The notes beneath the pieces are model-generated. The model was not told where the DNA came from. It saw nothing but the letters and a program-made list of their open reading frames with translations, and did not search any database. This document shows positions 42,257 to 44,755 of a DNA stretch of 44,755 nucleotides, one piece after another. Made by a program: the position numbers and the translations under genes. This DNA comes from an uncultured Lachnospiraceae bacterium (lineage in GTDB: Bacteria; Bacillota; Clostridia; Lachnospirales; Lachnospiraceae), in NCBI GenBank assembly GCA_910586005.1, contig CAJUHG010000005.1:1-44755 (forward strand), given 5' to 3'. How positions within the stretch are numbered: position 1 is the first letter of the stretch; the number at the start of each line of letters is the position of its first letter.

Positions 42257-42723
42257 ATGACAGGTCACTTAGGATTTTCCTATATAGGACTAATATTTTT
42301 ATTATTATTGTTTATTCCCAATATGATATGGACAAAAAAATGCCACAAGATTATACTTCAGAAAATGAAAGTAAAATTTTACTATTTTTTGAGAGGATAG
42401 GAGAAGTTTTAACATGTTGTTGTGTATTACTGTTTTCTAATTTTAATTTACAAAAATGGTCTCTTTGGTCTTGGTGGTTGATGATAGCATTTATACTGAT
42501 CATACTATATGAGTTATGGTGGGTACGTTATTTTCAGAGTAAAAGAAAATTAACAGATTTTTATAGCAGCTTTTTAGGTGTTCCTCTTGCAGGAGCAACA
42601 TTACCTGTAATTGCTTTTTTCTTACTTGGTATCTATGGTAAAGTTGTATGGATGTTAATAGCAATGGTAATATTAGGAATTGGACATATTGGAATACATC
42701 TGCAACATAAAAATAATTTATAA
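42257..42723 (+). pseudogene. Small membrane protein gene broken by a frameshift at a 7-A run
   Basis: A frame opens at ATG 42257, directly behind the alpha-galactosidase stop, and reads MTGHLGFSYIGLIFLLLLFI then PNMIWTKK. It would end after 50 codons. From 42328 another frame reads on, MPQDYTSENESKILLFFERI and further, with three to four hydrophobic segments (for example WWLMIAFILIILYELWWV and LPVIAFFLLGIYGKVVWMLI). The two join exactly at the A-run 42334-42340: one more A (8 instead of 7) gives a single frame of about 155 residues. The shape resembles small multi-spanning membrane proteins of unknown function. Causes could be a real mutation, a homopolymer sequencing error, or slippage. Confidence 0.85.
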
Positions 42724-42727
42724 AAGA

Positions 42728-42780
42728 ACAAAGTGTCATTATGTAGTGACATTTTCCACTCACACAAGTGTATATATCAA
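42728..42780. repeat. Repeat remnant, opposite orientation
   Basis: AGAACAAAG (42724-42732) followed by GTGTCATTATGTAGTGACATTTTCCA is the reverse of pieces of the modular repeat at 8141-8242 (CTTTGTTCT and the GTCAC/GTGAC linker hairpin). Only fragments remain. Confidence 0.4.
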
Positions 42781-42787
42781 AATGGAA

Positions 42788-42826
42788 AGAAAACTTGTCA
42801 AAATTATTGATAAGTTTTCTTTTTTA
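42788..42826 (+). terminator. Terminator of the alpha-galactosidase operon
   Basis: AGAAAACTTGTCA (42788-42800) pairs with TGATAAGTTTTCT (42808-42820) across a 7-base loop, one G-T, followed by TTTTTT at 42820-42825. Confidence 0.92.
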
Positions 42827-42935
42827 ATATAAGAGTGACAAGTTTCCAAATCAACTATACAAGCAGCACCTCCTATTCTTAAAAAAAATAATTTTATCTT
42901 TTTGTTTCCATATTTTATTTAAACTACAATTAAAC

Positions 42936-42963
42936 TTGCATAAATATTTTTTTTTGTTATAAT
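42936..42963 (+). promoter_or_regulatory. Promoter of the last gene
   Basis: TTGCAT (42936-42941) and TATAAT (42958-42963) are spaced by 16 bases, with the TG extension at 42955-42956. It lies 60 bases before the start codon. Confidence 0.65.
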
Positions 42964-43023
42964 AAATTTGGTAAGAGGTTTTATAAGAAGTAACAATAAA
43001 ATATATAAGAGAGGAGTGATGCA

Positions 43024-44755
43024 ATGTCGAAATTAGAAATCATTAAAGAACTTCAGCAGAAGTTAGAAAATTTTAGGATTATTAATAAGGATTTAGATGA
43101 GAATTTATCAGAATTGAAAAGTATAATAAGCTCAGAAGAATTTATCCCATATTCTTTAAATGAAATCATTCAAAATAAACTTGAAAAAATTAATGATAGG
43201 CAAAAAGATTTTTTCTCACAATATAAAAAATTGGAAGAGCAGACATTACCGAAAAATTTTTCTGAGATAGAGAAAATTTTACATAAACAAAAAAGAAAAA
43301 TTAAAACTAGGGAAAAATATATGGAGGCTGTGACTTTTTTTATCCATTTACATTCAGAGGATAATAAGACACAGAATTTGATAGAACAAAGAAAACAACA
43401 TCTTTTAAGTCTAAATTTAGAGCTTATGACAGAGGAAGAAATAAAAAAAGAATTGCAAGGATATATATGGCTTTTGGATGCATATAAGGAAAGTGATCCT
43501 GTAACAAAATTCTCTTTTATGTATAAGCTTTCTTCTTGTTTTGAGGAAGAAATTGCAATGGGAGTTCAATTTCATACCTTTACAATTTTAGAAGATGGTA
43601 GAAAAATAATAGAAGAAGTAACAATAAAAGCCCAAAATCAAAAAGAAGAAATAGAAGATAAAATAAAAATTCAAGAACAGGAAGAAGAAACAGAAGATAC
43701 AAAGGACTTAGAAGATAAAATAAAAATTCAAGAACAGGAAGAAGAAACAGAAGATACAAAGGACTTAGAAGATAAAATAAAAATTCAAGAACAGAACATA
43801 GAATTTCAAAAGCAGAAAGAAACAGAGGTAGAATTTTGGAAAAAAATTGAAATTGAAAATCCAGAGGAAATGATAGTACATGAAGATACTAGTTTATTAA
43901 GGGTAGAAATTTCTCCCAAAGCAAATGCAAAATTTGGAGTAAAGGAATTTAAAAAAGACATTATAAAACGAGCTTCTACAGAAAAGGTGTATTGTTTTAT
44001 TGAGGCTCTAGAAGGATTTGGTTATACTACAAAATCTTTGTCAATTTGGGGAGAAAAAGAACCTATTTATTATGAATTTTCCATAGAAAAACTTTTTCAA
44101 CTTGGATATTTAAAAAAATATGTTGTTCAAGGATATGAAGAATTTTATACGTTATCTTCAAGGGGTGAGAAAGCCTTCACTTCAAAAGATTCTATATTAT
44201 TTATTAACAATCATTCAAAACAAAAGAAAAGAATCTTTAAACATATGGAAGATAAAACAAATTCTGCAATTAATAGATTATTATGTTTTAGTGTCTATTC
44301 TAAAATTCTTCAAATAAATAAAAAGTATGAATTTATTTCAAGATTACTCTATATGGAAACAGACTTTTTCTTTTGTATTTTTCCAAAGGTCATAAATAAT
44401 AAAAATATAGCATTTTTTGGTATTACAACAGAAGATCCTATGGAATTTGAAAAGGCTTATCAATATTTAAAACATAAAGAAAAAGAGGAAATAGAATTAC
44501 TAATTATGATAGGAGTTACCAGAGAATTAGCATTTCATTTGGCAAACTGGGTATCAAAAATTATTGAAAATAAAATATCTATCTGGTATTGTGGATATTC
44601 TGATATAAATATTTATGATTTTGCAACAAAAGAAGCAATTGAACTATCAGAGATAGAAAAAGAACAAGAGAAGGATATAGAACGTATAGAGGAAGAAGTA
44701 GAAACAGAAGATTTAGTAGAAGAAATAGAAAAGATAGAGGAAGAAGTAGAAACAG
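43024..44755 (+). CDS. Large charged protein of unknown function (partial, runs off the window)
   Basis: ATG 43024 follows AGAGGAGTGATGCA and opens a frame with no stop for the remaining 577 codons. The start reads MSKLEIIKELQQKLENFRII, a helical coiled-coil-like part to about residue 115. Residues 205-275 are an acidic repeat region (units LEDKIKIQEQEEETEDTKD). A folded part follows (about 295-540), with KFGVKEFKKDIIKRASTEKV, LEGFGYTTKSLSIWGEKEPI and LLIMIGVTRELAFHLANWVS, and then a second acidic, Glu-rich repeat region at the edge (RIEEEVETEDLVEEI). No signal peptide or membrane segment is seen. The alternation of folded parts and acidic linkers suggests a large multi-domain protein; a helix-turn-helix plus nuclease-like fold for the middle is possible but unproven. 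Confidence 0.75.
   Translation, partial: MSKLEIIKELQQKLENFRIINKDLDENLSELKSIISSEEFIPYSLNEIIQNKLEKINDRQKDFFSQYKKLEEQTLPKNFSEIEKILHKQKRKIKTREKYMEAVTFFIHLHSEDNKTQNLIEQRKQHLLSLNLELMTEEEIKKELQGYIWLLDAYKESDPVTKFSFMYKLSSCFEEEIAMGVQFHTFTILEDGRKIIEEVTIKAQNQKEEIEDKIKIQEQEEETEDTKDLEDKIKIQEQEEETEDTKDLEDKIKIQEQNIEFQKQKETEVEFWKKIEIENPEEMIVHEDTSLLRVEISPKANAKFGVKEFKKDIIKRASTEKVYCFIEALEGFGYTTKSLSIWGEKEPIYYEFSIEKLFQLGYLKKYVVQGYEEFYTLSSRGEKAFTSKDSILFINNHSKQKKRIFKHMEDKTNSAINRLLCFSVYSKILQINKKYEFISRLLYMETDFFFCIFPKVINNKNIAFFGITTEDPMEFEKAYQYLKHKEKEEIELLIMIGVTRELAFHLANWVSKIIENKISIWYCGYSDINIYDFATKEAIELSEIEKEQEKDIERIEEEVETEDLVEEIEKIEEEVET
43654..43794 (+). repeat. 57-bp exact tandem repeat in the large unknown gene
   Basis: Units start at 43654, 43711 and 43768, the first two identical and the third broken off after 27 bases. 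Each encodes 19 residues (EDKIKIQEQEEETEDTKDL). Identity at DNA level points to recent slippage, so length differences between strains are expected. Confidence 0.92.

Noticed and set aside
44120..44317. 65-codon frame inside the last gene
   Set aside because: It is an out-of-frame shadow of the long partial gene that starts at 43024.

Overview
This AT-rich window comes from the chromosome of a spore-forming, low-GC Gram-positive anaerobe, most likely a Lachnospiraceae-type Clostridia. The evidence is spoIIGA-sigE and sigG, a division/cell-wall (dcw) cluster of clostridial type, ferredoxin-like aldo/keto reductase and glutamate synthase genes, AGGAGG-type ribosome binding sites, and a gut-type alpha-galactoside operon. 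No rRNA, tRNA, CRISPR array, prophage or transposase gene is visible.

Layout. 1-6.7 kb: gltB-gltD (NADPH-type glutamate synthase) behind a promoter that carries a perfect 14-bp palindrome. 6.8-10.0 kb: an aldo/keto reductase with two 4Fe-4S motifs and a soluble chemoreceptor with a zinc-binding CZB tail, separated by a repeat-rich spacer. 10.8-22.9 kb: dcw cluster rsmH-ftsL-pbp-pbp-mraY-murD-ftsW-divIB-ftsZ, all on the + strand, without mraZ, murE, murF, murG or ftsA. 23.2-27.3 kb: spoIIGA-sigE, a beta-CASP metallo-beta-lactamase-fold RNase-like gene, and sigG in reverse orientation, converging on it with a 23-bp overlap. 27.7-29.4 kb: a coiled-coil protein, an uncatalogued 50-codon gene, and an AraC regulator on the - strand. 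29.6-32.4 kb: a DapF-family gene and argS. 32.5-42.3 kb: sugar locus with fructokinase, LacI regulator, ABC importer (binding protein and two permeases), GH13 amylosucrase-like enzyme and GH36 alpha-galactosidase. Together these suggest uptake of raffinose-family oligosaccharides, removal of galactose, splitting of the sucrose core and phosphorylation of fructose; the importer ATPase is not encoded here. 42.3-42.7 kb: a frameshifted small membrane protein. 43.0 kb to the end: a large charged unknown protein that runs off the window.

Main anomalies. (1) ftsZ has an in-frame TGA at codon 96, where the family has Gly, separating the two halves of the GTP site. (2) The DapF homologue has Ser at both catalytic Cys positions and Asn at a conserved His. 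(3) The second PBP has KTA instead of KTG. (4) A small membrane-protein gene is broken at a 7-A run. (5) A modular family of palindromic repeats sits on the T-tracts of terminators. (6) The 3' end of the chemoreceptor gene is echoed twice, in decayed form, downstream. (7) The spoIIG promoter shows an unusually long spacer and 0A-like boxes, as in Bacillus. (8) A GC-richer, foldable island upstream of sigG may be an unannotated RNA.
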